Translations under genes and position numbers: made by a program
Part shown: positions 25,850 to 32,691 of the stretch, piece by piece
Position numbering within the stretch: the stretch's first letter is position 1
Layout of the letters: each line of letters starts with the position of its first letter
Notes under the pieces: model-generated
The model's database searches: none
What the model was told of the DNA's origin: nothing
What the model saw: only the letters and a program-made list of their open reading frames with translations
NCBI GenBank assembly: GCA_028688525.1
Contig: JAQTYA010000027.1
Coordinates: forward strand, 1 to 32,691
DNA from: Methylococcus sp.
GTDB lineage: Bacteria; Pseudomonadota; Gammaproteobacteria; Methylococcales; Methylococcaceae
Length of the DNA stretch: 32,691 nt
Direction: 5' to 3'

Positions 25850-27703
25850 CTACGGCTGGCCCATCCGGATTGCGGCGTCCAGAAATCCCGGAAACCGCGG
25901 AGATCCCCAGCCGCTCGCCATATCGAAACCGGGCTCAGCACGCCAATATCCGAAATCGCCTTCTCCGATCAGGATGCGCCAGCCAACATCGTTGTCGCCA
26001 GTCGTCACATCGTTGAACGAGGCGGCGGAGAATTTCGGTTTGCCGCCCATGCGGTAAATCAACGGATTCATGAATCCAAGCCGCGGCCGCTTGGCCTCCC
26101 GAAGCGCCTGGTTCATAACCGCCGTAGCTGCAGCCATGAGCGGAGCGGCGGCGCTGGTGCCTCCAATCGTAGTGAACTTGTCCTTGTCGCAGCAAAGCGC
26201 ATAGCCTGGCAAAAAATCGGCGAGCAAAGCCACATCGGGGACCAGCCTGCCGTTCACGCCCGAAATCGGATTGGGAACCCGCTGCCAAGCCGGCTTCTTG
26301 AAAAGCGTACTGACTCCACCCGTCGCCGAACCAAAATTCTGCAATACGACACCGGGAAGCTCAGGAAGCGAAATGAACACCGCGTCGTTCCATACGATTT
26401 CCTCGGCAATGGAATTATCGGCATTCAAGCTCAGATTGGTGCCACCCGCTGCCGTCACCCAAGGCGAACTAGCCGGGTAACCCACACTCTGCACCCAGGC
26501 AGCCTGAGTAAATCCCACCGTCTGCCCGCCCACAGTAAAGGAGCCGTTGATACGGCAGGCCGCCGCGCCGGTATCGCCAGTCGCGACAACCACAGAGACC
26601 CCCGACGCCGCCGCATACTTAAAGACTTTCTCCATCAGCCGGGTCTCGGAGACATACATCCAAGCCTCGCATGCACCCAGCGAAATCGAAATCACGGTCG
26701 GACGCTCTGCCTTAGGCGCATTGAGCGCGGTCAGAACCGTTTTCGCCAATCCCGCAAAACTGCTATCCATCGCATCGTAAATCTCGATGCCCTCCAGCCC
26801 CGGCGCACCGGCAGCTATGACGGACAGATCCAATATCGTTTCCGACACCTGCTTTCCGGGATAAGGCGTAGACCCCTCGGGCACCGTATGAACCGCCAGC
26901 TTGGGCACCGGAAAACCGAAACATTCGGCAAAGTTCGCCAACTCCTGAGGAAAGAAACCGTCGATTTCGATCACGGCGATCCGTTCGCCTGCGCCTGTCA
27001 GCCCCTCCGTCTGCAACCGATCTAAACCGTAGGCGGTCAGCCATTGATTCGGGACAAAGCCCTCAGAGCTGACCCCTGCTTCGCAGCCGGCAGGCGTGCC
27101 GGATACGGGCAGGGCTGAGTCGTACCGCCCTGCAGCGCCTAGGACATGAACAGTCCAGTTTGCGGGCGCAGAGACGGGCCGGGCCATCAAAGACGTTTGG
27201 TCCAAACCGGCGATCACTTCGACATAAGGCTCCAGCGCCTTCGGCACCACGGCATCGCCTTCCGGCGCCAAGAAGCTCGCCTCGGCGCCGTTGCGCCGGA
27301 AGCGAGCGAGAGAAGTGCCGATCAGAGGCTCGGCCTTGGCAGCGGCGATCCTCGCTTCGACGTAGAGCCCGGAAGCATCGATTCGGGGCTCCAAGCCTTG
27401 GGCCTTGAGATAGCGGACCACAGCCCTGGCTGCACCCGGTTTCGGGCCGAACCTGCCGATGGATTTTTCGACGGACAGGTATTGGCCATAATCGGGCGAA
27501 TCAGGATTGGAAACCGTTCGAGCCAGCTTCTCCAAACCCGGCTCGTCGCGGCTGCGCAGAACGAATACCGCAGTCACCGCATCGTCTGTGGAAGCGGCCT
27601 CCATATGCGCCGCCTGCGCGGGTGAAGCCAAAGCCGAGGGAGCCGCCGCAAAAGAAGCCACCGCAGCGAGAAGTTGTGCCTGCATCGTAAGCCGCTTAAT
27701 CAT
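25850..27703 (-). CDS. Secreted S53 (sedolisin/kumamolisin) serine-carboxyl peptidase
   Basis: 617 aa from ATG 27703, chosen over ATG 27721 because GAGGA lies 5-6 bases upstream. Signal peptide (about 1-27), pro-domain (to about residue 200; contains NPDSPDYGQYLSVE, the pro-kumamolisin motif), then the catalytic domain. The E-x3-D pair is Glu288/Asp292 (SETILDLS), the oxyanion Asp377 lies in ATGDTGA, and nucleophile Ser517 in GGTSAAAP. The C-terminal calcium-site region has DVTTGDND and GFDMASGWGSP. Family members are secreted peptidases active at acid pH. Complete active site, so probably functional after pro-domain removal. Its stop lies 92 bp before the tetR start on the same strand. Confidence 0.92.
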   Translation of the reverse strand: MIKRLTMQAQLLAAVASFAAAPSALASPAQAAHMEAASTDDAVTAVFVLRSRDEPGLEKLARTVSNPDSPDYGQYLSVEKSIGRFGPKPGAARAVVRYLKAQGLEPRIDASGLYVEARIAAAKAEPLIGTSLARFRRNGAEASFLAPEGDAVVPKALEPYVEVIAGLDQTSLMARPVSAPANWTVHVLGAAGRYDSALPVSGTPAGCEAGVSSEGFVPNQWLTAYGLDRLQTEGLTGAGERIAVIEIDGFFPQELANFAECFGFPVPKLAVHTVPEGSTPYPGKQVSETILDLSVIAAGAPGLEGIEIYDAMDSSFAGLAKTVLTALNAPKAERPTVISISLGACEAWMYVSETRLMEKVFKYAAASGVSVVVATGDTGAAACRINGSFTVGGQTVGFTQAAWVQSVGYPASSPWVTAAGGTNLSLNADNSIAEEIVWNDAVFISLPELPGVVLQNFGSATGGVSTLFKKPAWQRVPNPISGVNGRLVPDVALLADFLPGYALCCDKDKFTTIGGTSAAAPLMAAATAVMNQALREAKRPRLGFMNPLIYRMGGKPKFSAASFNDVTTGDNDVGWRILIGEGDFGYWRAEPGFDMASGWGSPRFPGFLDAAIRMGQP

Positions 27704-27738
27704 ATAAGTCCTCGCTCGCATGTACCGACGGCGACGGT

Positions 27739-27767
27739 ATCACAACTAAACGACTTTTCGATGCCAA
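27739..27767 (-). promoter_or_regulatory. Candidate promoter of the S53 peptidase gene
   Basis: TTGGCA (27762-27767) and TGTGAT (27739-27744) on the minus strand are 17 bases apart, 5/6 and 4/6 to the sigma-70 consensus. The predicted leader is about 30 bases and carries the GAGGA ribosome binding site. Confidence 0.45.
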
Positions 27768-27891
27768 TACCGTGAAAACCAGCCCATAACCCTGGTTCCC
27801 GGGGGAAACATGCTGCCACAGATATGCGTGCAGCCACCGACCCGGCCCGCAGAACCCAATAAGCTATGCCACCCGGTGCCGCCGTAATCTA

Positions 27892-27920
27892 TTGCAACAA
27901 CGGCCCTGGTGATATATCAA
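27892..27920 (+). promoter_or_regulatory. Candidate promoter of the LTXXQ protein gene
   Basis: TTGCAA (27892-27897) and TATCAA (27915-27920) are 17 bases apart. Transcription would start near 27927, giving a leader of about 68 bases that contains the hairpin at 27943-27963. Moderate match only. The rest of the 27704-27994 gap shows no gene. Confidence 0.4.
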
Positions 27921-27942
27921 ACCCCCTGCGCTATCCGCCCTG

Positions 27943-27963
27943 GCTTCGGATCGCCTCCGAAGC
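27943..27963 (+). promoter_or_regulatory. Perfect 8-bp hairpin in the leader of the LTXXQ gene
   Basis: GCTTCGGA (27943-27950) pairs exactly with TCCGAAGC (27956-27963) around the 5-base loop TCGCC. No T-run follows, so it is not a standard terminator. It lies 31 bases before the ATG and could be an mRNA-stabilising structure or a dyad operator. Confidence 0.45.
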
Positions 27964-27994
27964 AAACTCCAATTAATGACGAGAGTCCAACGAC

Positions 27995-28387
27995 ATGAAC
28001 CAAGGCATCAAGACCGTCCTGAAAATCGGCACCTTCCTGGCAATGTGCGTCAGCGCCGCCGTCCACGCTGACGACCTCGACCAATTCAAAGCCACCACGC
28101 CCGCTCAGAGAGCGGCGGCACAGACCGCCTACATGAAAAACCACCTGGCACTGACGGATGCGCAAATCCCCAAAATCAGCGCCGTCAACCAAAAGTACGC
28201 CGAACAGATGGAGCCGGTAATCAAGGGAACCGAAGGGGGTCTGGGAAAAATGCTCAAGGCTCGGGACATTCAGAAGAGTAAGGATGCCGAACTACGGAAC
28301 ATCTTGACGCCCGCCCAGTTCGAGAATTTGGAATCCAAAATGGACGAGATGCGGGAAGAGGTCAAACACGCTCTGCTGAAAGATTGA
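27995..28387 (+). CDS. Spy/CpxP-like LTXXQ periplasmic protein
   Basis: 130 aa. Signal peptide (about 1-25, cleavage after VHA), then a small all-helical, highly charged protein with two LTXXQ motifs: LTDAQIPKI (about residues 53-61) and LTPAQFENLE (about 105-114). These motifs mark the Spy/CpxP family of periplasmic chaperones or stress sensors. The match is by motif and architecture only, and the protein is divergent. A weak GAGAG ribosome binding site precedes the ATG. The formylglycine-generating-enzyme-like gene follows after 24 bp, probably in the same transcript. Confidence 0.75.
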   Translation: MNQGIKTVLKIGTFLAMCVSAAVHADDLDQFKATTPAQRAAAQTAYMKNHLALTDAQIPKISAVNQKYAEQMEPVIKGTEGGLGKMLKARDIQKSKDAELRNILTPAQFENLESKMDEMREEVKHALLKD

Positions 28388-28411
28388 CCCCAATACCGGT
28401 TCCGCCGCCCC

Positions 28412-29470
28412 GTGAAAAAAATGATCCTAGCCTCCACCGACCGGCGATTTCCGACTTCGCAGAATATCGCGGTTCTGGCCGTCATCGCCCTCGGTTCGGC
28501 GCTAACCGGCGCGGCCGAACCAGAAATGGCCGCGCCCGCCGGGATGGTGCGTATTCCCGGCGGCGAATTCGACATGGGCAGCGATTCGAAAATTGCGAGA
28601 GCCGACGAACGGCCGGTACACCGGGTGCGGATCGACGGCTTCCGCATGGACGCTACCGAAGTGACCAATGCGCAGTTCCGGCGCTTCGTCGAAACGACTG
28701 GCCATGTAACCACCGCCGAAAAACCGCCGCGTATGGAAGACATCATGGCGCAGCTCGCGCCAGACTCCCCTACCCCGCCGCCGGCCAGTCTCGTCCCCGG
28801 CTCCCTGGTGTTCACGTCCCCGACCGGCCAGGAGTGGTGGTGGCGATGGGTGCCCGGCGCCGATTGGCGGCATCCTCAGGGCCCGGCCAGCAGCATCGAA
28901 AAGCTGGACGATCACCCGGTCGTGCAAGTGTCCTGGTTCGATGCCGAAGCCTATTGCCATTGGGCCGGAAAGCGCCTGCCGACCGAGGCTGAATGGGAAT
29001 TCGCCGGCCGCGGCGGACTGCGGGGAAAAACCTACGCCTGGGGCAACGCCGATCCCTACCACGGCAAGCCCCGCGCCAACATCTGGCAGGGCGAATTTCC
29101 CCGGCAAGACACCGGCGCGGATGGCTACAAAGGCACGAGCCCGGTCCGCTCTTTTCCAGCCAATCCCTACGGCCTGTACGACATGACCGGGAACGTCTGG
29201 GAATGGGTACAGGATTGGTACCGCGCCGACACTTACGCCCGGAACACCTCGAAGTCTACGCTAGTGAATCCCCTGGGCCCGGCCGACAGCTTTGACCCCG
29301 AGGAGCCTTACATCCCGAAGCGCGTTCAGCGCGGCGGCTCATACCTATGCGACGACGGTTATTGCGCCAGCTACCGTCCCAGCGCCCGGATGAAAGCCAG
29401 CCCGGACACCAGCCTGAGCCATACCGGTTTTCGTTGCGCCGCGAGTCTGCCGGAACCGCCCCCTAAATAA
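28412..29470 (+). CDS. Exported formylglycine-generating enzyme (SUMF1) family protein
   Basis: 352 aa. N-terminal hydrophobic segment (about residues 19-35, NIAVLAVIALGSALTGAA) suggests export. The SUMF1 fold is complete: MVRIPGGEFDMGSD, DATEVTNAQFRRFV, HPVVQVSWFDAEAYCHWAGK, RLPTEAEWEFAGRGG, NPYGLYDMTGNVWEWVQDWY, and the C-terminal RGGSYLCDDGYCASYRPSAR, then TGFRCA. Cys313 and Cys318 match the C-x4-C pair that binds Cu(I) in true formylglycine-generating enzymes, which oxidise a Cys in sulfatases to formylglycine. Many SUMF1 relatives lack this pair, so activity is plausible. No sulfatase is nearby. The start is GTG 28412 or ATG 28421; no clear ribosome binding site. Confidence 0.87.
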   Translation: MKKMILASTDRRFPTSQNIAVLAVIALGSALTGAAEPEMAAPAGMVRIPGGEFDMGSDSKIARADERPVHRVRIDGFRMDATEVTNAQFRRFVETTGHVTTAEKPPRMEDIMAQLAPDSPTPPPASLVPGSLVFTSPTGQEWWWRWVPGADWRHPQGPASSIEKLDDHPVVQVSWFDAEAYCHWAGKRLPTEAEWEFAGRGGLRGKTYAWGNADPYHGKPRANIWQGEFPRQDTGADGYKGTSPVRSFPANPYGLYDMTGNVWEWVQDWYRADTYARNTSKSTLVNPLGPADSFDPEEPYIPKRVQRGGSYLCDDGYCASYRPSARMKASPDTSLSHTGFRCAASLPEPPPK

Positions 29471-29595
29471 CCCGACCGCCGAAACCGACGTTGACGAACC
29501 GGAACCATGACCTTCAAACGGCGCAAACCGCGGGTTAGTATGGCTGCAAGCCTAGTGCACACCGATACGCCGTTGATTCCCTGGAGGGGCAAACC

Positions 29596-29951
29596 TTGCA
29601 TCAGAATTCGATTAAGCATGGATTGACCTGGGTTGCTCTCTTGCTTTCCCTGTTCGTTGCGGCTTCCGACGCCATAGCGGACGAACACCGCGATCAGCTC
29701 AAAAAAACCCTCACCAGCGATGCGCCAGACCCCGCATAACGGCCATACCGACAACAAAGGCACGCAGGACTTACAACCTCAGCCTCTCCGATAAGCGGGC
29801 CGAGGCGGTCGCCGCCGCCCTGGCGTCGAAGTACGGCATCGACGCCGAGCGGCTCACCCCGAAAGGATTGGGACCGTTAGCTCCCCTCGCTTCCAACACC
29901 AGCGAGGACGGACAGGCGAAAAACCGCCGGGTGGAATTGGTGCTGCAGTGA
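29596..29951 (+). pseudogene. Broken OmpA-family gene (signal peptide plus C-terminal remnant)
   Basis: TTG 29596, with GGAGG 8 bases upstream, opens a frame encoding a signal peptide (HGLTWVALLLSLFVAASDAIA) that stops at TAA 29737-29739 after 47 codons. Immediately after it, in another frame, the peptidoglycan-binding OmpA core GHTDNKGTQD is readable from 29741. The match continues one frame later from 29772 (YNLSLSDKRAEAVAAAL, then a GIDAERLTPKGLG and NRRVELVLQ segment) to TGA 29949-29951. Removing one T at 29771/29772 restores GHTDNKGTQDYNLSLS. The part between signal peptide and GHTD is missing, so there is an internal deletion plus at least one frameshift. The N-terminal peptide might still be made. 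Confidence 0.8.
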
Positions 29952-29973
29952 CGGTCTGCGTCGCCCGCCAAGA

Positions 29974-29989
29974 CGGAGGAAACCCTCCG
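29974..29989. other. Short perfect hairpin downstream of hflC and the ompA remnant
   Basis: CGGAGG (29974-29979) / CCTCCG (29984-29989) with an AAAC loop, 35 bases beyond the hflC stop. It lacks a T-run on either strand, so a terminator role is weak. Nothing else is evident between 29952 and 30024. Confidence 0.35.
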
Positions 29990-30024
29990 CCCCTCCCTAG
30001 ACTGCTGAAACATAAGCCCGCGAA

Positions 30025-30987
30025 TCAAGGCTTCCGCCCGGGCTCGACGCGCTTCAGCAAGGCGAATAAATCGCTGTTAGTGGAAAGCACCATGGTGGCC
30101 TCGGGACCGAGGATCCGGCGGTAGGTCTCCATACTCTTGAGGAAACGGTAGAACTCCGCGGCTTCGGGGCGCTGAGTATAGGCCTTGGCATAAATCTCGG
30201 TAGCTTTAGCGTCCGCTTCGCCTACGATTTCCTGCACCCGTTTGTAAGCGCCGGAGGCGATTTCGTTGATGTCGCGCTCCTTGTTACCGGCGATACGGGC
30301 AGCCTCCCCTTCGCCTTCGGAACGGAAGCGCTGGGCGATCTGCAGGCGCTCGCTGATCATGCGCTGGTGAATGCGCTCCAGCACTTCCGGGTTGTAATTG
30401 ATGCGTTTGAAGCGGACATCGAGCAGCTCTATGCCGAACTCCGCGAGTTTCGGAGCCGCGGTTTCGAACACGCCTTTCTCGATCTGCTGCCGCCCGACCC
30501 GAATCGGGCGCAGAACGCCTACCGACAACTCGGCGGCCAGACCGTCGTCCTGCATGGGCTGCCGCTCTTTGTCGGTACGCACGACTTCGATCAACTCGTG
30601 CCGGGCGATCGCCGTGCGGGTTTCGCTGCCCAGGATGTCCTCCAGCCGCGATTGGGCGCTGCGTTCGTCGCGCAGACGCAGGTAATAGCGCATGGCGTCG
30701 GTGATACGCCAACGGGCAAAAGTGTCGACTTGGATGTAGGTCTTGTCCTTGGTGGACATCTCCACCATCGGACCGTCCCAAGCCAGATAGCGCTTGTCGA
30801 AGCGGTTGACCTGCTGAACAAAAGGCAGCTTGAAATGAAGGCCGGGCTCGGTAATCGGCTCGCCTACCGGACGGCCGAACTGGGTAACGATCGCCTGTTC
30901 AGTCTGGTCGATTGAGTAGGCGGACAGATACAGCGCTAACAGCACCAGCGCAGCAGCGAGAGAAACCAGGTGTTTTAAGGCAATCAT
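30025..30987 (-). CDS. hflC: HflC-like SPFH/band 7 membrane protein
   Basis: 320 aa. One N-terminal membrane span (about residues 7-24), then the SPFH domain (AIVTQFGRPVGEPITEPGLHFKLPF-type start; DILGSETRTAIARHELIEVV) and a long coiled coil (ISERLQIAQRFRSEGEGEAA; AKATEIYAKAY). HflC pairs with HflK in a cage around the FtsH protease in the cytoplasmic membrane and modulates its access to membrane proteins. Its start overlaps the hflK stop by 4 bp (ATGA), so the two are translationally coupled. Confidence 0.92.
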   Translation of the reverse strand: MIALKHLVSLAAALVLLALYLSAYSIDQTEQAIVTQFGRPVGEPITEPGLHFKLPFVQQVNRFDKRYLAWDGPMVEMSTKDKTYIQVDTFARWRITDAMRYYLRLRDERSAQSRLEDILGSETRTAIARHELIEVVRTDKERQPMQDDGLAAELSVGVLRPIRVGRQQIEKGVFETAAPKLAEFGIELLDVRFKRINYNPEVLERIHQRMISERLQIAQRFRSEGEGEAARIAGNKERDINEIASGAYKRVQEIVGEADAKATEIYAKAYTQRPEAAEFYRFLKSMETYRRILGPEATMVLSTNSDLFALLKRVEPGRKP

Positions 30988-31973
30988 GGCTTGTTCTCCG
31001 GGAGCGCCGCAGACAAAGGCAGCATGGGTAGAATCTGCTGCACCGATTCATCCACCACGATCGATTGCTTGGCCTGCGGCAGCACGTCGCCCATGGTTTC
31101 GAAGTAGAGCCGGGTACGCGTGACATCGGGCGCCTTGACGTATTGTTCCAGCACCGAGGTAAAAGCCGCCACGTCGCCCTCCGCCTCATTGATCCGCTTG
31201 AAGCGGTAGCCTTCCGCCGCCCTGATCTGCTGATCGGCTTCGCCGCGGGCGCGGGGTACGGCCTTGTTGTAATCGCCGTTGGCTAAGTTGATAGCGTTCT
31301 CGCGATCCTGCTGGGCACGGTTGACTTCGTTGAACGAAGGCTGAACCGGCTCGGGCGGATTGACGTTCTTGAGCTGCACCTGGCTGATCGAAACGCCTAG
31401 ATGATAAAGCCCGGCCAGTTCTCGCATCCGCTGCAGCGAGGTCTCTTCGATCTCCTGTCGCCCGATGGTGATTATCTCGTCCACCGTGCGGTCGCCGACC
31501 ACGGCACGCATCACCGACTCGGAAATATCCCGCAGGGTTTGGCCCGGATTGCGCACCGCGAACAGATAATGCTCCGGCTCGGTGATGCGGTATTGTACGA
31601 TCCATTCCACCAAGGCCGAATTCAGATCGCCCGTGACCATGGAGCGCTCCTTTGCCGGCTCATTGCCGGTCTGGTCCGGATTGGTGACACCGGCCGAAGC
31701 GAATCCGAACTCGAGCTTAAGCTGACGTTGAGTCGGCACGGCGATGACGCTGTCGATACCGAAGGGAATCTTGAAGTGCAACCCCGGAGGCACTTTGTGA
31801 GTGTATTTGCCGAAACGGAGCACGACGCCCTCGGATTCGGCCGGGATGGTGAAATAGGAGGTCCACAGCCCCATTGCGGCCAACGCTATCATGGCAATGC
31901 GAACCGGCGAAGCGGTCAGCGATTTCGGCAATGGCTTGGGGATACGGCCCCAGGGAGAATTCGTGCCTTCCAT
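30984..31973 (-). CDS. hflK: HflK-like SPFH/band 7 membrane protein
   Basis: 329 aa. One membrane span near residues 24-42, then ESEGVVLRFGKYTHKVPPGLH, the SPFH entry motif, TGDLNSALVEWIVQYRI, DISESVMRAVVGDRTVDEI, and a coiled coil with NEVNRAQQDRENAINLANGDYN. The long Gly/Pro-rich N-terminal tail common in HflK of the hfq-hflX locus is absent, and no hfq or hflX is seen, so this may be a divergent or second HflKC pair. It lies between a SIMPL-domain gene and hflC. Confidence 0.9.
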   Translation of the reverse strand: MEGTNSPWGRIPKPLPKSLTASPVRIAMIALAAMGLWTSYFTIPAESEGVVLRFGKYTHKVPPGLHFKIPFGIDSVIAVPTQRQLKLEFGFASAGVTNPDQTGNEPAKERSMVTGDLNSALVEWIVQYRITEPEHYLFAVRNPGQTLRDISESVMRAVVGDRTVDEIITIGRQEIEETSLQRMRELAGLYHLGVSISQVQLKNVNPPEPVQPSFNEVNRAQQDRENAINLANGDYNKAVPRARGEADQQIRAAEGYRFKRINEAEGDVAAFTSVLEQYVKAPDVTRTRLYFETMGDVLPQAKQSIVVDESVQQILPMLPLSAALPENKP

Positions 31974-32014
31974 ACCGGTTCCTCATCGGCGAACAGCGGA
32001 AAAGCGGGTTCAGG

Positions 32015-32691
32015 TCAGTTGAGCTGGAGTTCGATGGTGCCGCTCACGCTGACTTCGATCTTCTGGGTACCAGCCTCTATCTGCACAGGGGCAACCGGCG
32101 CTGCCGCCATGGCGCGCACGCCCATCGTCATCGGCCGAATGGGGTTTCCGCCGGTATCTACCCGCAGCGCGACGATGCGGTAGCGGCTGCGGCCCATTTC
32201 CTGCGCAACCAGCTCCGCCCGCCGCCGGAACGCCGCCAGCGCTTCCTTGATAAGTTCGTCTTCCACCTCTTTCAGTTTAGCCGGGGAGGTATCGTAGTCG
32301 ACCGAGTCGAGATGCAGTTGCTGCTGAAGTTCGCCCAAAAGCCCACCGAGCTTGGCTGCGTCGGCGCTTTCCAAGCGGATCGACTGCTTTACCCGCCAGC
32401 CGCTGATGCGCTCTTTCTGGTAAACCGGAGAGGTCTGGTAATTCAGGGTCTGCACCTTGATCTCCAGCATCTCCTTGCTCCGCGCGATGGCCTGGGCGAT
32501 GGCCTTATTGACCTCTGCGGCAAGCGCCGCTGCCTTGGGGCCTTCCGCTTCGCTAGACAGTACAGCGACAAGGAGGTCATTCTGGACATTGCCCTGCGCC
32601 TCGGACGACAGGTCGATGCGGTCGTAGGTCGCCGGCGGCCCCTCGTCCGCGTGCGCAGCAGACAGCGCTTGAAGCGCCAAAAGCAATGCCA
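32015..32691 (-). CDS. SIMPL (DUF541) domain periplasmic protein, 5' end outside window
   Basis: At least 225 codons; the frame is open to the window edge, so the start lies beyond it. The visible N-terminus (LLLALQALSAAHA) is the end of a signal peptide. The body fits the SIMPL/DUF541 family: early DRIDLSSEAQGNVQNDLL strand, NKAIAQAIARSKE helix, the LNYQTSPVYQKERISGWRV segment with the conserved Y-x(n)-GW/Y pattern, and a terminal VSVSGTIELQL strand. Function of the family is poorly defined; members are periplasmic or outer-membrane proteins. It lies 41 bp upstream of hflK on the same strand, probably the same operon. Confidence 0.85.
   Translation of the reverse strand, partial: ALLLALQALSAAHADEGPPATYDRIDLSSEAQGNVQNDLLVAVLSSEAEGPKAAALAAEVNKAIAQAIARSKEMLEIKVQTLNYQTSPVYQKERISGWRVKQSIRLESADAAKLGGLLGELQQQLHLDSVDYDTSPAKLKEVEDELIKEALAAFRRRAELVAQEMGRSRYRIVALRVDTGGNPIRPMTMGVRAMAAAPVAPVQIEAGTQKIEVSVSGTIELQLN

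Noticed and set aside
25784-27025. 413-codon plus-strand frame opposite the S53 peptidase and overlapping the tetR promoter
   Set aside because: The peptidase on the other strand has all catalytic motifs; the antisense product is Arg/His-rich with no domain or ribosome binding site.
29507-29626. Small ATG frame upstream of the ompA remnant
   Set aside because: About 39 codons, very basic, no ribosome binding site or recognisable feature; it overlaps the better supported TTG start with GGAGG.

Overview
The window is GC-rich, densely coded DNA from a gammaproteobacterium. The best lineage cue is ponA/mrcA divergent from pilMNOPQ with aroK-aroB downstream, a classic gammaproteobacterial layout. 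The secreted PKD/multiheme cytochrome, the copper/heme methanethiol-oxidase cluster and the fused Nfn-like flavoprotein would suit an aerobic methylotroph such as a Methylococcaceae (Methylococcus-like) methanotroph. That assignment is inference: no methane or methanol oxidation gene lies in the window. I saw no tRNA, rRNA, insertion sequence, CRISPR array or prophage.

Layout. 1-2847 (+): 3' part of a secreted multiheme cytochrome c with tandem PKD repeats and nine CXXCH sites, closed by a terminator. 2994-6686 (+): a 1230-residue flavo-iron-sulfur oxidoreductase that joins a GltD/NfnL-like half to a PyrK/NfnS-like half. 15080-6723 (-): a compact run pilM-N-O-P-Q, aroK, aroB, hemE and a NUDIX hydrolase, with mostly overlapping or closely spaced genes, ending at a perfect hairpin shared with the convergent flavoprotein gene. 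15374-18484 (+): PBP1A and a small nucleotidyltransferase-like protein. 18550-18753 (-): rpmE. 18896-20888 (+): exonuclease III and an AmpG-like permease. 20895-21755 (-): a DUF1835 protein.

21812-25757 (-) is the most interesting block: a TetR regulator with NemR-like features, then an SBP56/methanethiol oxidase (MtoX), then a single protein that fuses a SCO1/SenC copper-chaperone domain to a MauG/cytochrome-c-peroxidase-like diheme domain. Two near-identical palindromic operators, one in the tetR promoter and one in the mtoX promoter, indicate autoregulated control. Upstream of it is a secreted S53 (sedolisin) peptidase (25850-27703, -).

The right end holds a Spy/CpxP-like LTXXQ periplasmic protein followed closely by an exported formylglycine-generating-enzyme-like protein that keeps the catalytic Cys pair (27995-29470, +), a broken OmpA-family gene (29596-29951, +), and a three-gene unit SIMPL protein - HflK - HflC (32691-30025, -), whose first gene runs off the window.

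The window combines housekeeping genes (heme, shikimate, cell wall, ribosome), type IV pilus assembly, and envelope redox or copper proteins. All gene calls rest on reading motifs by eye; no database search was run.
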